Below, one piece after another: positions 26,807 to 35,712 of a DNA stretch of 45,679 nucleotides (within the stretch, counting starts at the first letter, position 1; every line of letters starts with the position of its first letter). The position numbers were made by a program, and so were the translations under genes. Origin of the DNA: Hyphomicrobiales bacterium (GTDB taxonomy: Bacteria > Pseudomonadota > Alphaproteobacteria > Rhizobiales > Beijerinckiaceae); contig CANGIS010000021.1 in the NCBI GenBank assembly GCA_947454055.1, positions 1 through 45,679 of the forward strand, read 5' to 3'. The notes under the pieces are model-generated. The model was given only the letters and a program-made list of their open reading frames with translations. It was not told the origin of the DNA and did not search any database.

Positions 26807-28359
26807 GCTGATAACGGCTCGCCTAAGAGTTCTGGGCAATGGCGATGGAGCCACTCGCGCAATTCGCCAAGAGCTGAATGGCGGAGATCGCGACGAAGAT
26901 AGGCTTTCACATGCGGCAGATGACGCAAATACTCAGGCTTGGCGTCGCGTTGATTTAGGCGGTTGAAAATGCCTAGCACTTTTATGACCCTTTGGGCGGC
27001 GTAAATTGCGTAAGATGATACGAACGATGTCATGTCGAAATTCAAGTCACGGGTGTGTCGGTTTCGAATATAAAATTCGAATAGTTCGAGCTCCAGCGAT
27101 TCCGGGATGGCTACCCGGGCATCTTGCAAGAGTGAGCCAAGATCATAGGCCGGATGTCCCCATACCGCATCTTGTATATCGATCACGCCAACCCTCTGAA
27201 TACCTTCACGACCTTCGATCCAGAAGAGATTGGGTGAATGATAATCGCGAAGTGTCCATGTATGCTGTTCGAGTAATCGGGGCTCCAACAAACGGCGCCA
27301 AATGGCAAGAAATTCATCTCTTTCTGCCATCGAAACGGCTTTTTGAGCCGCTTTTGGCATAAACCACTCCAAGAACACCTCTACTTCAACCAGCAGCGCT
27401 TCGATATCATACGCAGGCAGATGATAGGGATCAGCATCGTGTTGAGGTAAATCCCGCGGCAATTCGAGTGAATGAAGCTTAGCTAAAAGCGCTGTCGCCT
27501 CGAAATATCGTTCCGGAATCGGCCCGTTCGACCCCACAATTCCCTCGGTTCCGAAATCTTCCGCCAAGACGAGACCTGAGCCGATATCCGCCCCGAAAAT
27601 TTTTGGCGCGCTTAACCCGATCGAACGAAGCCCGTCGGCCATCGCGATAAAGGTACCAACCGAATCCGATAATTTTGCGGCGGCGCGATAGGCATTTCGA
27701 GCTGGCGTTGCCAACCCCTGGTCGGGCAAGGGCGAAATCATCAATATCGCGCTTTGATCCCCCTGCTTCAACCGTTCAAAATGCCGGCCGGAGGCATCGC
27801 CGGCAATCTTTTCGCGCGAGGCGTTAGCCCAGCCAGCATTCGCCAATAAAGTGGATTGCGCCGAAAACTGAGCAAGCGTTGCGGCAAACGGACCTGTTCC
27901 CGTCAACGTGATCGATCGGCCCGCTCCACCGGTTTCGGGCAGCATTTTGATGGCAATATCGAGATGGCTTGACCGCAAGAAATCAGGCGCCCGCTCCGGC
28001 CATTCGATCAGTGCCAAAGCGCCATGGATCAGATCGTCAAACCCTAATTCCACCAGCTCTTCCGGATCACTGATCCGATACAGATCGGCATGAACGATGG
28101 GGAATTCAGGCCCATCATAGGTTTGGACCAATGTGAAAGTGGGACTCGGGACATCGAGCGCCGGTTGCTTTGTCAGCGCCCGGATGAGGGCCCGCGCCAA
28201 ACTGGTCTTTCCGGCACCGAGGCCACCTGACAGCGTGATCAGATCGCCGGCCTTGAACAGCGGCGCAAGCTTTCCCGCAACATCGACCGTCTCATCCTCG
28301 CTCTGGGCGGTTATCGTCCAGCGGACGGCGTCAACAGAATTGGAAGGGATTGGCACCAT
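26803..28359 (-). CDS. tsaE: TsaE-AmgK fusion: t6A tRNA ATPase plus N-acetylmuramate/GlcNAc kinase-type phosphotransferase
   Basis: A 518-residue protein with two domains. Residues about 15-150 are TsaE, the ATPase of the threonylcarbamoyladenosine (t6A) complex, with Walker A GGLGAGKTS and the conserved SPTFTLVQTY and HADLYRI motifs. Residues about 185-518 are an APH/AmgK-type kinase domain with LRDYHSPNLFW and VIDIQDAVWGHPAYDL as catalytic and metal-binding motifs. This fusion is widespread in alphaproteobacteria and does not indicate a frameshift. The ATG at 28359 overlaps the divL stop by one base (TGATG). The GTG at 28362 is possible, but GAGG is better spaced for the ATG. The kinase activity on MurNAc is inferred from the adjacent murU. 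Confidence 0.92.
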   Translation of the reverse strand: MVPIPSNSVDAVRWTITAQSEDETVDVAGKLAPLFKAGDLITLSGGLGAGKTSLARALIRALTKQPALDVPSPTFTLVQTYDGPEFPIVHADLYRISDPEELVELGFDDLIHGALALIEWPERAPDFLRSSHLDIAIKMLPETGGAGRSITLTGTGPFAATLAQFSAQSTLLANAGWANASREKIAGDASGRHFERLKQGDQSAILMISPLPDQGLATPARNAYRAAAKLSDSVGTFIAMADGLRSIGLSAPKIFGADIGSGLVLAEDFGTEGIVGSNGPIPERYFEATALLAKLHSLELPRDLPQHDADPYHLPAYDIEALLVEVEVFLEWFMPKAAQKAVSMAERDEFLAIWRRLLEPRLLEQHTWTLRDYHSPNLFWIEGREGIQRVGVIDIQDAVWGHPAYDLGSLLQDARVAIPESLELELFEFYIRNRHTRDLNFDMTSFVSSYAIYAAQRVIKVLGIFNRLNQRDAKPEYLRHLPHVKAYLRRDLRHSALGELREWLHRHCPELLGEPLSA

Positions 28360-30758
28360 CACGCTGCCTCGATCGTTTCGCGGGGGCCATGATGAGCCGG
28401 GAAAGTGCAGCTCACGCGCGTTCCCTCACCCGGCGTCGAACGGATCGTCACCTGTCCGCCATGCAGTTCGACCAAGGCGCGAACGATAGAAAGGCCGAGC
28501 CCTGCACCACGATGCCTTGAGCCAATGGTGTAGGTTTCAAACCGGTCAAACACCCGATCAATCACATCGGCAGGAATGCCGCGGCCTTTATCTTCGACCG
28601 ATAGAACGAGGTCACCGCCTTGATCGGAAACCGATACCGTTACCGTTTGACCTTCCGACGAGAAGCCGATCGCATTTGACAAAAGATTAAACAAAATTTG
28701 CCGGAGGCGTTTGGCATCGACCGGAAACGTATCGACCGTCTCGTCAATGAACACGTCCATGCTGATGTTGCGTTCGCCGATCCGGTCTTGCAGTCCATCT
28801 TTGGCCGCGGCAATGACGTCGCGGATATTTACCGATTGACGGTCCAGCGCAATTTCGCCCCGGTCAAAGGATGCCAGATCCAGAATGTCGTCAATGATCG
28901 CCATAAGAGCGTTCGACGATTGGAAAACATGGCCGACATATTCACTCTGCCGGTCGGTCAGCGACCCAGCGGCACCGGAGGCCAACAGTTCGGTAAAGCC
29001 AATGACATTCGTCAAAGGAGACCGCAATTGATAGGATACGTGGTGGACGAAATTCTCGCGGAGTTGTCCGGCCTGCTCCAAGGCTTCGTTGCGTTCCTTC
29101 AAGGCCCGCTCGACATGGACGGTGGCCGAGACGTCGACAAACGTAATCAACGTTGCCCCGTCAGGCAGCGGTGCGAGGGCGCAATCGATAATCGAGCCAT
29201 TATAGCGCTCCATCCGGAACGATTGGCCGTAGCGTGCATCGCTGACACCGGCAATCGCCCCCTTGATGGCCGCCCACACACCGGCATCGCCGTAGAGATG
29301 GATGGTATCCAGAATGATCTGGTCGATATGGGGTTGCTCGGACAACCGCTTTGAGTCCAGTTCCCAGATGATTTCAAACGCCGGATTGTTCAGTTTGAGC
29401 CGGCCATCGGTACCAAAAACGGCAACGCCTTCCTTGAGCGAGTCGAGCGTCTCGCTTTGAACACGTGAAAGCGCATTGTAATTGGATTGCAACACAAACT
29501 GCGCGGTAACGTCTTCAAAAAGATAGGTCACGCCGCCCTGCGGATTTGGGTTCACAACAACCCTCAACGTGCGGCCACCCGGAAGATACCATGCAATTTC
29601 CTGCGTTTCGAGCGTGTGATAGGCTTCGTGAAGCGCCTTCTTCCAGCTCTTGTAATCGGCCTGCTCCGGCAAACGCCGCGCATCTCGTAACCGGTCGAGG
29701 ATTTCGCTGTCGGTTGGTCGCGACTCTGTAAAGCCCTCGTCAAGCTGCCAAAGCGTTCGATAGGCCAGATTGCAGAAAACCAGACATTGCCTTTCGTCAA
29801 AAATGGCAACGGCCGTCGGCAATTGGTCCAGCGTACGAACATGGCTTGCCATTTGTTTTTGCAGATCGCTGCGGATGGCTTCCAGATCCGAAACGTCCGC
29901 CGCATAGCCGATGGATCCGGCGGCAAGGGGCGTTTCGACAATGTCGAAAATACGCCGCTGACCCAAGATGATGGTCGGAACGCGAGCATGAAAAACATTG
30001 CTGTTGGCGAGCGCGTCCGCAGCCTGCTTCCTTGAGAGCACGTCAAGGAATTCAATTTGCTGGGCCACAACCTCGGTTCCACTTTCGGCATCAACAGCAA
30101 ACGCATAAGGCTCATTCACCCAGCTGATGCGGCCATTCCGATCGCGCAGCCAAATCGGCTGGGAGATCGTATCGAGCATGGCGCGCAGGCCGATCGTCTC
30201 GATCTTGAGATTTTCGTGGTCGCTGGCGAGTTTCAAAAATTCCTGCCGCTGTGTGTTGATGTCGCGCAGCCGCATAACCGCCTCGCCGGAAAAGGTCCGG
30301 CCTTCGACCTCGATATGCCGGCCATTATTGGCCTGAACGGTCAATTGAAACGGCGTCCCATCGCCTTGCAGGGCCGCGACTGCCGCTTCGATGAGGCTCA
30401 CCCGGGCGGAACTGAGCCACGTTCCAAATTCCAAAATATGGTCTGTGCCGACCAATTCCCCGAGCCGCACCCGATCACCTGTAACGGTGGCCTCGTTCCC
30501 CGTTGGCCAGGTCACGATGATCTGCGGATCCGATCCGTAGGCGGACGCCAGCGGATCGGCGTCATTTGACGACGATTGTCTTGTTTTATGTCGTGCAAAA
30601 AATAGGGCCGATCCTTTTCGCCATTCGGCGAAGCCCGCGAGACCCGCCAGGGCGACAAGAAGCATTGCACCAAAGCCAAGCGAAAGCTCTCCCGCTTCGA
30701 AGGCATCGATTGCAACAATTCCGTCAATTACGCGGTTTATGGCGCCGCCCACGTCCAT
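28359..30758 (-). CDS. divL: DivL-type PAS-domain histidine-kinase homologue with Tyr in the H-box
   Basis: A 799-residue membrane-anchored sensor. One hydrophobic segment is at about 25-45, followed by PAS-like domains at roughly 65-170, 190-295, 305-420 and 435-545. The H-box reads HHVSYQLRSPLTNVIGF and has Tyr576 where kinases have His. The ATPase core is complete: LRQILFNLLSNAIGFS, VEDKGRGIP and GAGLGLSIV. In Caulobacter, DivL with Tyr at this site binds DivK and controls the CckA-ChpT-CtrA cell-cycle phosphorelay. The length is close to Caulobacter DivL. The kinase should therefore act as a CckA regulator rather than as a His donor. It is the first gene of the divL-tsaE/amgK-murU-addB-addA run. 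Confidence 0.93.
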   Translation of the reverse strand: MDVGGAINRVIDGIVAIDAFEAGELSLGFGAMLLVALAGLAGFAEWRKGSALFFARHKTRQSSSNDADPLASAYGSDPQIIVTWPTGNEATVTGDRVRLGELVGTDHILEFGTWLSSARVSLIEAAVAALQGDGTPFQLTVQANNGRHIEVEGRTFSGEAVMRLRDINTQRQEFLKLASDHENLKIETIGLRAMLDTISQPIWLRDRNGRISWVNEPYAFAVDAESGTEVVAQQIEFLDVLSRKQAADALANSNVFHARVPTIILGQRRIFDIVETPLAAGSIGYAADVSDLEAIRSDLQKQMASHVRTLDQLPTAVAIFDERQCLVFCNLAYRTLWQLDEGFTESRPTDSEILDRLRDARRLPEQADYKSWKKALHEAYHTLETQEIAWYLPGGRTLRVVVNPNPQGGVTYLFEDVTAQFVLQSNYNALSRVQSETLDSLKEGVAVFGTDGRLKLNNPAFEIIWELDSKRLSEQPHIDQIILDTIHLYGDAGVWAAIKGAIAGVSDARYGQSFRMERYNGSIIDCALAPLPDGATLITFVDVSATVHVERALKERNEALEQAGQLRENFVHHVSYQLRSPLTNVIGFTELLASGAAGSLTDRQSEYVGHVFQSSNALMAIIDDILDLASFDRGEIALDRQSVNIRDVIAAAKDGLQDRIGERNISMDVFIDETVDTFPVDAKRLRQILFNLLSNAIGFSSEGQTVTVSVSDQGGDLVLSVEDKGRGIPADVIDRVFDRFETYTIGSRHRGAGLGLSIVRALVELHGGQVTIRSTPGEGTRVSCTFPAHHGPRETIEAA

Positions 30759-30991
30759 TGATGTGCCACCCTATCGTCCAAACACCCGCACATTGCCCAG
30801 CGGAACGTCACGAATCATTGCGACAGTACAATTTCTCCGAGTCAAAGCGGAAGGGGCCAAACGGTTCAAATTGATTCCGCCTGACGATTTTTGGCCGTAG
30901 ACCTTCGAAGCCTTCGGTCATCAAGCCGTCACGTCAAGACAGACGTCGGGCGATGGACAACGACCAATGCGAGGCAGAACGCAGCACTGCC

Positions 30992-31447
30992 TTATGCGGT
31001 CTTGTATTTTTCATCCACGGTATTGATGGCTTTCACATTGTCCGCAGAGCGGCCCTGTTCATCAAAGTGTTGGGCCAAATAGGCATCGGCAATCGATTTT
31101 GCGACTTCACTCCCGATGACGCGCGCGCCCATCGTAATAATTTGGGCATTGTTGGAAAGCGCCGCACGCTCGGCCGAATAGGTGTCATGGGTCAATGCAG
31201 CACGAATTCCGGGTACTTTATTGGCCGCGATACAAACACCGATTCCGGTCCCGCAGACCAGAATGGCCCGATCATAGATACCCTTCATGACGCCCGAGGC
31301 GACCCGATCGGCAAGGGTCGCATAAAAGGCATCGGCACCCTGTTCGGTGCGCGATACCTCGAAGACCTCAAAGCGATCTTTCAGATACTCGGCAAGAATA
31401 TGGGCAAGCCCTTCTCCGGCGCTATCGCCCGCTATGGCCAGTTTCAT
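30992..31447 (-). CDS. rpiB: RpiB/EryI-family sugar-phosphate isomerase
   Basis: A 151-residue isomerase with the catalytic Cys65 in VCGTGIG and the [20 protein letters not shown] motif. Classic RpiB interconverts ribose-5-P and ribulose-5-P. The EryI subgroup of erythritol operons instead makes D-erythrose-4-P from D-erythrulose-4-P, and the segment [18 protein letters not shown] resembles that subgroup. It follows the tpiA2-like gene with a 12-bp gap and GGAGG upstream of its ATG, so they form a two-gene operon. Substrate preference is inferred from the neighbour. Confidence 0.87.
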   Translation of the reverse strand: MKLAIAGDSAGEGLAHILAEYLKDRFEVFEVSRTEQGADAFYATLADRVASGVMKGIYDRAILVCGTGIGVCIAANKVPGIRAALTHDTYSAERAALSNNAQIITMGARVIGSEVAKSIADAYLAQHFDEQGRSADNVKAINTVDEKYKTA

Positions 31448-31459
31448 CGCTCGATCCTC

Positions 31460-32227
31460 CTAAACTGCGGCGCATTTCGCCAAAATGTCGATATAGCCGT
31501 CAACCTGCCATGCCGAGCGACCGATGAAGAGCCCGTCAATGTGAGGACACCGGACAAGCTCCTGACAATTATCGGGATTGACCGAACCGCCATAGAGACA
31601 CGCTACACGCTGTCCCAGATGATTGGCGGCGACATCCATGATTTCAGCCTGACGCGCGTCGGCATAATCAGAGGTCGCCGGAATTCCGTTCGCTCCAATG
31701 GCCCATACGGGTTCGTAGGCAAAAAGAAGGCTGGCCGTTTTTTGAGCCTGCGTCAGCTTGGCGAGCGCGCCTTGAACCTGCCGGGCCAAGACATCGCGGG
31801 CGCGCCCGGCCTCTCGTTCTGCCAGAGTTTCGCCAATGCAAATCAACGGAATGAGACCGTGACGGATTGCAGCCTCGACCTTCAGACCAACCGTTTCATC
31901 GGTCTCCCCGAAATGCGCGCGCCGCTCGGAATGACCAAGTTCGACCAGATCGAGATTGCAGTCTTGCAGCATGACCGGCGAAATTTCCCCCGTCCAAGCC
32001 CCGTTGTCAGCCCAGTGCATGTTCTGCGCGCCCACTTTGACGGATGTGGATGACAATACTGCTTTGACCTGTCGGCACGCGGTAAAGGGGGGAATCACAA
32101 AGCGTTGAATATGCGGCACGCTGGACCCGTCATCGGCCGCCAGAGCATCGGCAAAGCTCAAGCCTTCGGCAAGCGTTTTGTTCATTTTCCAGCTGGTGCC
32201 CACCCAAAGCCGTTTCTTGTCCGTCAT
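31460..32227 (-). CDS. tpiA2: Triose-phosphate isomerase-like protein, EryH/TpiA2 type
   Basis: A 255-residue TIM barrel with catalytic Lys14, His99 (VELGHSERR) and Glu172 (AYEPVWAIG). The N-terminal motif reads VGTSWKMNKT, with Ser12 where ordinary triose-phosphate isomerase has Asn. That pattern is known from EryH (TpiA2), which isomerises L-erythrulose-1-P to D-erythrulose-4-P in erythritol use. The start at 32227 gives the usual N-terminus; upstream ATGs at 32245 and 32272 lack family-like sequence. It precedes the rpiB/eryI gene in the same operon and is divergent from the GlpD-like gene. It could also be the organism's only triose-phosphate isomerase, which cannot be checked here. Confidence 0.82.
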   Translation of the reverse strand: MTDKKRLWVGTSWKMNKTLAEGLSFADALAADDGSSVPHIQRFVIPPFTACRQVKAVLSSTSVKVGAQNMHWADNGAWTGEISPVMLQDCNLDLVELGHSERRAHFGETDETVGLKVEAAIRHGLIPLICIGETLAEREAGRARDVLARQVQGALAKLTQAQKTASLLFAYEPVWAIGANGIPATSDYADARQAEIMDVAANHLGQRVACLYGGSVNPDNCQELVRCPHIDGLFIGRSAWQVDGYIDILAKCAAV

Positions 32228-32439
32228 GTATCTTGCCAATCTCATGCGGAACCATCGACCTTCCGGCTCCAAGTCAACACGGCTTTACCGTCTAAATTCC
32301 TCCACCGTCAACGAGCGGACCTTCTCGGAGGGCGTTAGAACCTGCCACTACCCCCCCTTGCCTGCCGTGAATTTGGGCAAAGCCATCGACCTTTTGCCTA
32401 GCTCGACCAAAATCGCTAGACTTGGAACATTCTGGCGCC

Positions 32440-32516
32440 TTTTTGGGGCAGACAAAGGTGATCGTGCCTTTGTGCTCCCCGTTTCGGTTGCCTGCCCACG
32501 CTGAGAAGACAGAAGA
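32440..32516 (+). promoter_or_regulatory. Perfect inverted repeat upstream of the GlpD-like gene
   Basis: The 289-bp divergent region 32228-32516 should hold promoters for both tpiA2-like and GlpD-like genes. Within it, ACAAAGG (32452-32458) and CCTTTGT (32467-32473) form a perfect 7-bp inverted repeat with an 8-nt spacer, about 44 bp upstream of the GlpD ATG. This is the size and position of a repressor operator. There is no T-run, so a terminator is unlikely. The regulator is unknown. Confidence 0.35.
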
Positions 32517-34226
32517 ATGACGACACAGACCTCCTCCGAGAAAGACCTTCATCACCGCATGACCGCGTTGGGCGACCGCCTCATCGACGTTGTTATCATC
32601 GGAGCCGGCATTAATGGTGCGGGACTGTTTCGCGATCTGTGCGAGCAAGGCGTCACATGCGTTATTGTCGACAAAGCCGATTTTGGCTCGGGAACAAGCG
32701 CAGCATCGTCGCGTCTGATCCATGGCGGCATCAAATATCTCGAAACAGGTGAATTGGGTCTCGTTGCGCAATCAACGCTCGAGCGGAACCTTCTTCTCAA
32801 AAACGCGCCACATAATGTGACACCGCTGTTAACGGTGATCCCCATTTTTTCATGGGTGAAGGGAATGGGCGCGGCGTTGGGAACGCTTTTTGGTATCAAA
32901 TCGCTTGCCCGCAGCCGGGGCGCGCTTTTAATCAAGGCAGGCTTGGCGCTGTATGATTTTTTCGGTTCGCGCGAGCGGGTAATGCCCAAGCATCGCATGA
33001 TGTCGCGTGAGGCCGTACTGAAAGAATTTCCGGGTCTGACCCGCGATGTTAAAGCCGCGGGTGCCTATTATGACGCACAAGTCCGGCATCCCGAACGACT
33101 GGTTTGGGAACTGATCCGCGATGGGCTGGATGCCAATCCCCATTCCGCAGCGCTGCCGTATTGCAAGGTCAATCTCCAGACGAAAGACCGGATCCGGATC
33201 GAATCCGAGGCGGGCGACATCTATGATCTTTCCCCCCGCATTGTGGTCAATGCGGCAGGCCCCTGGATTGATACGGTGAACGGAGCGCTGGGAGCGACCA
33301 CGCATCTGATTGGCGGCTCCAAAGGCTCGCATCTGTTGCTTGATCATCCCGAGCTTGTTGCGATGTTGAAGGGCCGGATGATCTATTTCGAGGCGGATAA
33401 TGGCCGTATTTGTCTGGTCTATACCTATAACGGCTTCGCCCTGGTGGGTACGACCGATCAAAAGGCTGCCGACCCCGATACGGTGAGTTGCGAGGCGTGG
33501 GAGGTTGATTATTTTCTTGAACGGCTCCGCGTTCTCTTGCCGGGTCTTGCGATCGATAAACATCACATTGTTTTTGCCTATAGTGGCATTCGGCCCTTGC
33601 CCGCATCGGACGCAGCCAATCCCGGGCTGGTCAGCCGCGATCATTCGACGCCCCTTCTGGAACCGGATGAAAACCGTTCCTTTCCCATCATCTCGCTTGT
33701 GGGGGGCAAATGGACAACCTTTCGCGGCTTTGCCGAGGAGGTCGCCGATGACATCCTGCCGCTTATCAAGGTGAAGCGAACCCGTTCAACCCGCGATCTA
33801 CCGATTGGCGGCGGTCGTGATTTTCCCCGCGATCCAAGTGCAAGAGCCGCTTGGCTGACCCGTGCGACTACCGTGACGGGGCTATCCATCGAACGGCTGG
33901 ATCAACTGCTTTCCCGCCACGGCACCAAAGCGCTGGTGATCGCCCAGCACCATGGCCGCTTTACGGATCAGGACCGATTGCCCGATGCGTCAAGCTACAG
34001 CCTTGCCGAGCTTGACTGGATCATCGAGAACGAAGGTGTTTCAACCCTGTCGGACCTGGTGCTCCGGCGCACGATGCTGGCCATGGAACAGGGCCTGTCC
34101 AAAGCCGATCTTGAAAAAATTGGCGATCTTTTTGCGGCCCTCCGCGGTTGGACCGAACTTGAAAAGCAACAGCATCTTGCGGCCTTGATCACCGAGCTCC
34201 GCGACCGGCACATGCGCTCCGTTTGA
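32517..34226 (+). CDS. glpD: Glycerol-3-phosphate dehydrogenase/oxidase family flavoprotein
   Basis: A 569-residue FAD enzyme of the GlpD family that feeds electrons from sn-glycerol-3-phosphate to the quinone pool at the inner membrane. The FAD motif is VVIIGAGINGAGLFRDL at about residues 25-41, followed by SGTSAASSRLIHGGIKYLE. The C-terminal GlpD domain is present (about 430-560). A short signal-like or membrane segment is not evident. A GlpK gene is 7 kb downstream on the other strand. Its divergent neighbours are EryH/EryI-like isomerases, so a tetritol phosphate is an alternative substrate, as with EryB. The gene heads a plus-strand group of flavoenzymes. Confidence 0.88.
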   Translation: MTTQTSSEKDLHHRMTALGDRLIDVVIIGAGINGAGLFRDLCEQGVTCVIVDKADFGSGTSAASSRLIHGGIKYLETGELGLVAQSTLERNLLLKNAPHNVTPLLTVIPIFSWVKGMGAALGTLFGIKSLARSRGALLIKAGLALYDFFGSRERVMPKHRMMSREAVLKEFPGLTRDVKAAGAYYDAQVRHPERLVWELIRDGLDANPHSAALPYCKVNLQTKDRIRIESEAGDIYDLSPRIVVNAAGPWIDTVNGALGATTHLIGGSKGSHLLLDHPELVAMLKGRMIYFEADNGRICLVYTYNGFALVGTTDQKAADPDTVSCEAWEVDYFLERLRVLLPGLAIDKHHIVFAYSGIRPLPASDAANPGLVSRDHSTPLLEPDENRSFPIISLVGGKWTTFRGFAEEVADDILPLIKVKRTRSTRDLPIGGGRDFPRDPSARAAWLTRATTVTGLSIERLDQLLSRHGTKALVIAQHHGRFTDQDRLPDASSYSLAELDWIIENEGVSTLSDLVLRRTMLAMEQGLSKADLEKIGDLFAALRGWTELEKQQHLAALITELRDRHMRSV

Positions 34227-34299
34227 GGAAAGCCGGTTATTCGACATCCGCTCCCGTTCCTTGCGTTAACCCTTCAACCAAACGATCAAAGCACGATAA

Positions 34300-35664
34300 A
34301 TGGCCCCTTTGCACAGTGAACGTCTGATCGGCCTTCTTGGAGCCCACGCGGTTCGCTCGGGTGAAGCCTTGTCGAGCGTTGATGCCGGCTTCGATCCGGC
34401 CAATTTGGACGCTGGCCTCGCCGTCTTGCCCCGTACGACGCAGGAGGTGGCCGACGTCTTGGGCTATTGCAGCGCGCATGGCTTGAGCGTGGTGCCGCAG
34501 GGCGGACGGACCGGCCTGTCGGGTGCGGCGCGATCAGCACATGGTCAGCTGATCATGATGATGCAGGGCATGGCGCAGATTGTGGCGATTGATGCCGTTT
34601 CCCACACCGCCATTGTCGAAGCCGGATGCACGCTGCAAACGCTCGAAGAAGCTGTGCGCCAACACGGCCTGACCTGCGGCATCGATCTGGGCGCGCGCGG
34701 CACCGCAACGATCGGCGGTATGATCGCCACCAATGCGGGCGGGCAGGAAGCCTTCCGCTTCGGCCCGATGCGACAGCGTATCGTGGGGCTTGAAATCGTG
34801 CTGCCGGATGGCCGCGTGCTGGGCGATCTCACGCAGGTGATCAAGGCCAATGGCGGCTATGACATCAAGCAGCTTTTTATCGGCTCGGAAGGCACGCTCG
34901 GCATCGTCACCCGCGCCTGTTTGCGGCTCTCACCGTATGAAGCTCCGGGTACGACGGCTCTGGTATCGCTCGTTGATCTGAATAGCGGCATCAGGCTCTT
35001 CAGACGGCTTGAAGCGCTCAGCCATGGCCGCCTGTTGCGTGCCGAGCTGATGAGCGGCAACCATGTCAGCCTGTCCGCCCGCGACCACGGCGCCGACGCC
35101 CTTGCGGAGTTTGGCGAACAAGGCGATTGCGCGATCTTTGAATTCACCGATCAGGCTGTGCTTGAAGCCGAACTTGGCCTTGCGTTCGAGGAAGGCCTGA
35201 TCAGCGACGCCTTGCTGTGCAAAAATGAAAAAGAACGTGATGCGGTTTGGAAAATTCGCGAAGACTGGGCCGTCGACCGCGCTTTTCCGCACGGGCTATG
35301 GTTCGATCTTTCGGTGCCGCTGGCGGGCATGGGCACCTATATTGACGCGCTCCATGCGCGGCTTCATGCGCATGACCCTGCGGTGCAGCTGTTCTATATC
35401 GGCCATCTGGGCGACGGCAATTTGCACATAACGGTGAACAAGCCCGCGCCGATGACCGCGCATTACAAGGCGATCTCGGCGCTTGTCTATGAGGAGCTGA
35501 CGGCGCTGGGCGGCTTTTTCTCCGCAGAACACGGCATTGGCCTTGAAAAGCGGGAAGCGCTTGCCGAGCAGAGCGATCCGGTGAAACTGGCGCTGATGCG
35601 CGATATCAAACGGCTGATTGATCCATCCGGTATCATGAACCCGGGAAAAGTCCTTCAGCCTTAG
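34300..35664 (+). CDS. FAD-binding oxidoreductase, GlcD / D-2-hydroxyacid dehydrogenase type
   Basis: A 454-residue flavoprotein of the VAO family (PF01565 then PF02913). The FAD-binding half has VVPQGGRTGLSGAA and GGMIATNAGGQEAFRFG (about 130-180). The catalytic half has FYIGHLGDGNLHITV and FFSAEHGIGLEK, the paired His motifs of D-lactate, glycolate and D-2-hydroxyglutarate dehydrogenases. The C-terminus DPSGIMNPGKVL is typical. The substrate cannot be fixed from sequence. It starts 73 bp after the GlpD-like gene and may share its transcript. No signal peptide is seen. Confidence 0.88.
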   Translation: MAPLHSERLIGLLGAHAVRSGEALSSVDAGFDPANLDAGLAVLPRTTQEVADVLGYCSAHGLSVVPQGGRTGLSGAARSAHGQLIMMMQGMAQIVAIDAVSHTAIVEAGCTLQTLEEAVRQHGLTCGIDLGARGTATIGGMIATNAGGQEAFRFGPMRQRIVGLEIVLPDGRVLGDLTQVIKANGGYDIKQLFIGSEGTLGIVTRACLRLSPYEAPGTTALVSLVDLNSGIRLFRRLEALSHGRLLRAELMSGNHVSLSARDHGADALAEFGEQGDCAIFEFTDQAVLEAELGLAFEEGLISDALLCKNEKERDAVWKIREDWAVDRAFPHGLWFDLSVPLAGMGTYIDALHARLHAHDPAVQLFYIGHLGDGNLHITVNKPAPMTAHYKAISALVYEELTALGGFFSAEHGIGLEKREALAEQSDPVKLALMRDIKRLIDPSGIMNPGKVLQP

Positions 35665-35712
35665 GGCTCGATCCGTTATCATCCTGACTGCGTTGAAATG
35701 TGAGTATCAATC

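Noticed and set aside
26803-28359. TsaE-AmgK as a possible frameshift or assembly fusion of two genes
   Set aside because: The single frame spans both domains without interruption, and this fusion is common in alphaproteobacteria.
30890-30935. Possible hairpin around GACCTTCGAAG...CTTCGGTC as a terminator for rpiB or divL
   Set aside because: The repeat is imperfect and there is no T-run on the side required for termination in either direction.
30953-32053. A 366-codon plus-strand frame across the rpiB and tpiA2 genes
   Set aside because: It overlaps two clear isomerase genes in the antisense direction, and its translation is not family-like.
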